From Posidonia oceanica (lineage: Eukaryota; Streptophyta; Magnoliopsida; Alismatales; Posidoniaceae), in assembly GCA_037176725.1 (NCBI GenBank), contig JAZBRS010000014.1, positions 75,622,501 through 75,686,500 of the forward strand: DNA of 64,000 nt. Direction: 5' to 3'. Both the position numbers and the translations under genes were made by a program. Positions 63,953-64,000 of this stretch are shown here, in pieces; position 1 is the first letter of the stretch; every line of letters starts with the position of its first letter. The notes under the pieces were generated by a model. It was not told where the DNA came from and searched no databases. It saw nothing but the letters and a program-made list of their open reading frames with translations.

Positions 63953-64000
63953 CCTAGTATGCACTCTCTCACCAATCTAGTGTGTCCTAGTAGGCTGTCT
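63953..64000 (-). mobile_element. TG2 leader, continuation beyond solo LTR D
   Basis: CCTAGTATGCACTCTCTCAC and the following bases to the edge continue the TG2 leader, as judged by the match to TG1 17314-17345 (CTATGCGCTCTCTCACCATG). The TG2 PBS and 5' LTR should follow to the right. Confidence 0.8.

Overview
This is a piece of a large, repeat-packed flowering-plant nuclear genome. Essentially every base belongs to nested transposable elements. I found no host gene, tRNA or rRNA gene, or CRISPR array. The plant assignment rests on Ty3/gypsy elements of the Tat/Ogre type (two consecutive RNase H domains, no chromodomain, a PBS starting TGGCGACTCC, very long LTRs and satellite-bearing 3' regions), a Ty1/copia remnant, and a CACTA (En/Spm) transposon with a TNP2-type transposase. 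The species cannot be told from the sequence.

Layout, using my own working names. Og1 (1-13477, +) is the 3' half of an Ogre-like element: end of pol, an extra 454-codon ORF, two satellite arrays, a polypurine tract and a 5.8 kb 3' LTR. It is inserted in TG1 (13478-20762, -), a relative with gag but no visible pol. TG1 lies in the 3' region of Og0 (20763-27217, +). Og0 shares its right LTR with Og2 (23503-41826, +), giving a tandem internal-LTR-internal-LTR arrangement. That shared LTR carries a solo LTR (24870-26175, -; target duplication GCTAC). The Og0/Og2 tandem interrupts a copia remnant (41827-43887, -). Next come about 400 bases of unassigned sequence and a CACTA element (44295-48907, +). 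The CACTA is cut by TG2 (48908-57986 plus 63953-64000, -), which has gag but no pol. TG2's leader is split by a 6.0 kb solo LTR (57987-63952, -; target duplication CCTAG) of the Og1 LTR family.

How the parts relate. Og1-type elements would supply RT, RNase H and integrase. TG1 and TG2 keep a gag reading frame related to that of Og2, plus LTR, PBS (seen in TG1) and PPT signals, so they look like non-autonomous partners. All coding regions are damaged except Og1's visible pol, which has one late amber codon, and its extra ORF.

The most interesting signal is regulatory. LTRs of every Ogre/TG type here carry a 5' splice-donor-like site followed by a CCCC(T)TAGC-type motif. Og2, TG1 and TG2 carry a matching branch point and acceptor 140-180 bases before gag. 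The predicted intron would remove the PBS and most of the leader from the message. The LTRs also carry palindromic cassettes, a PBS-like decamer and one highly conserved hairpin block. Each 3' region has amplified a different short dyad-symmetric module into a satellite.
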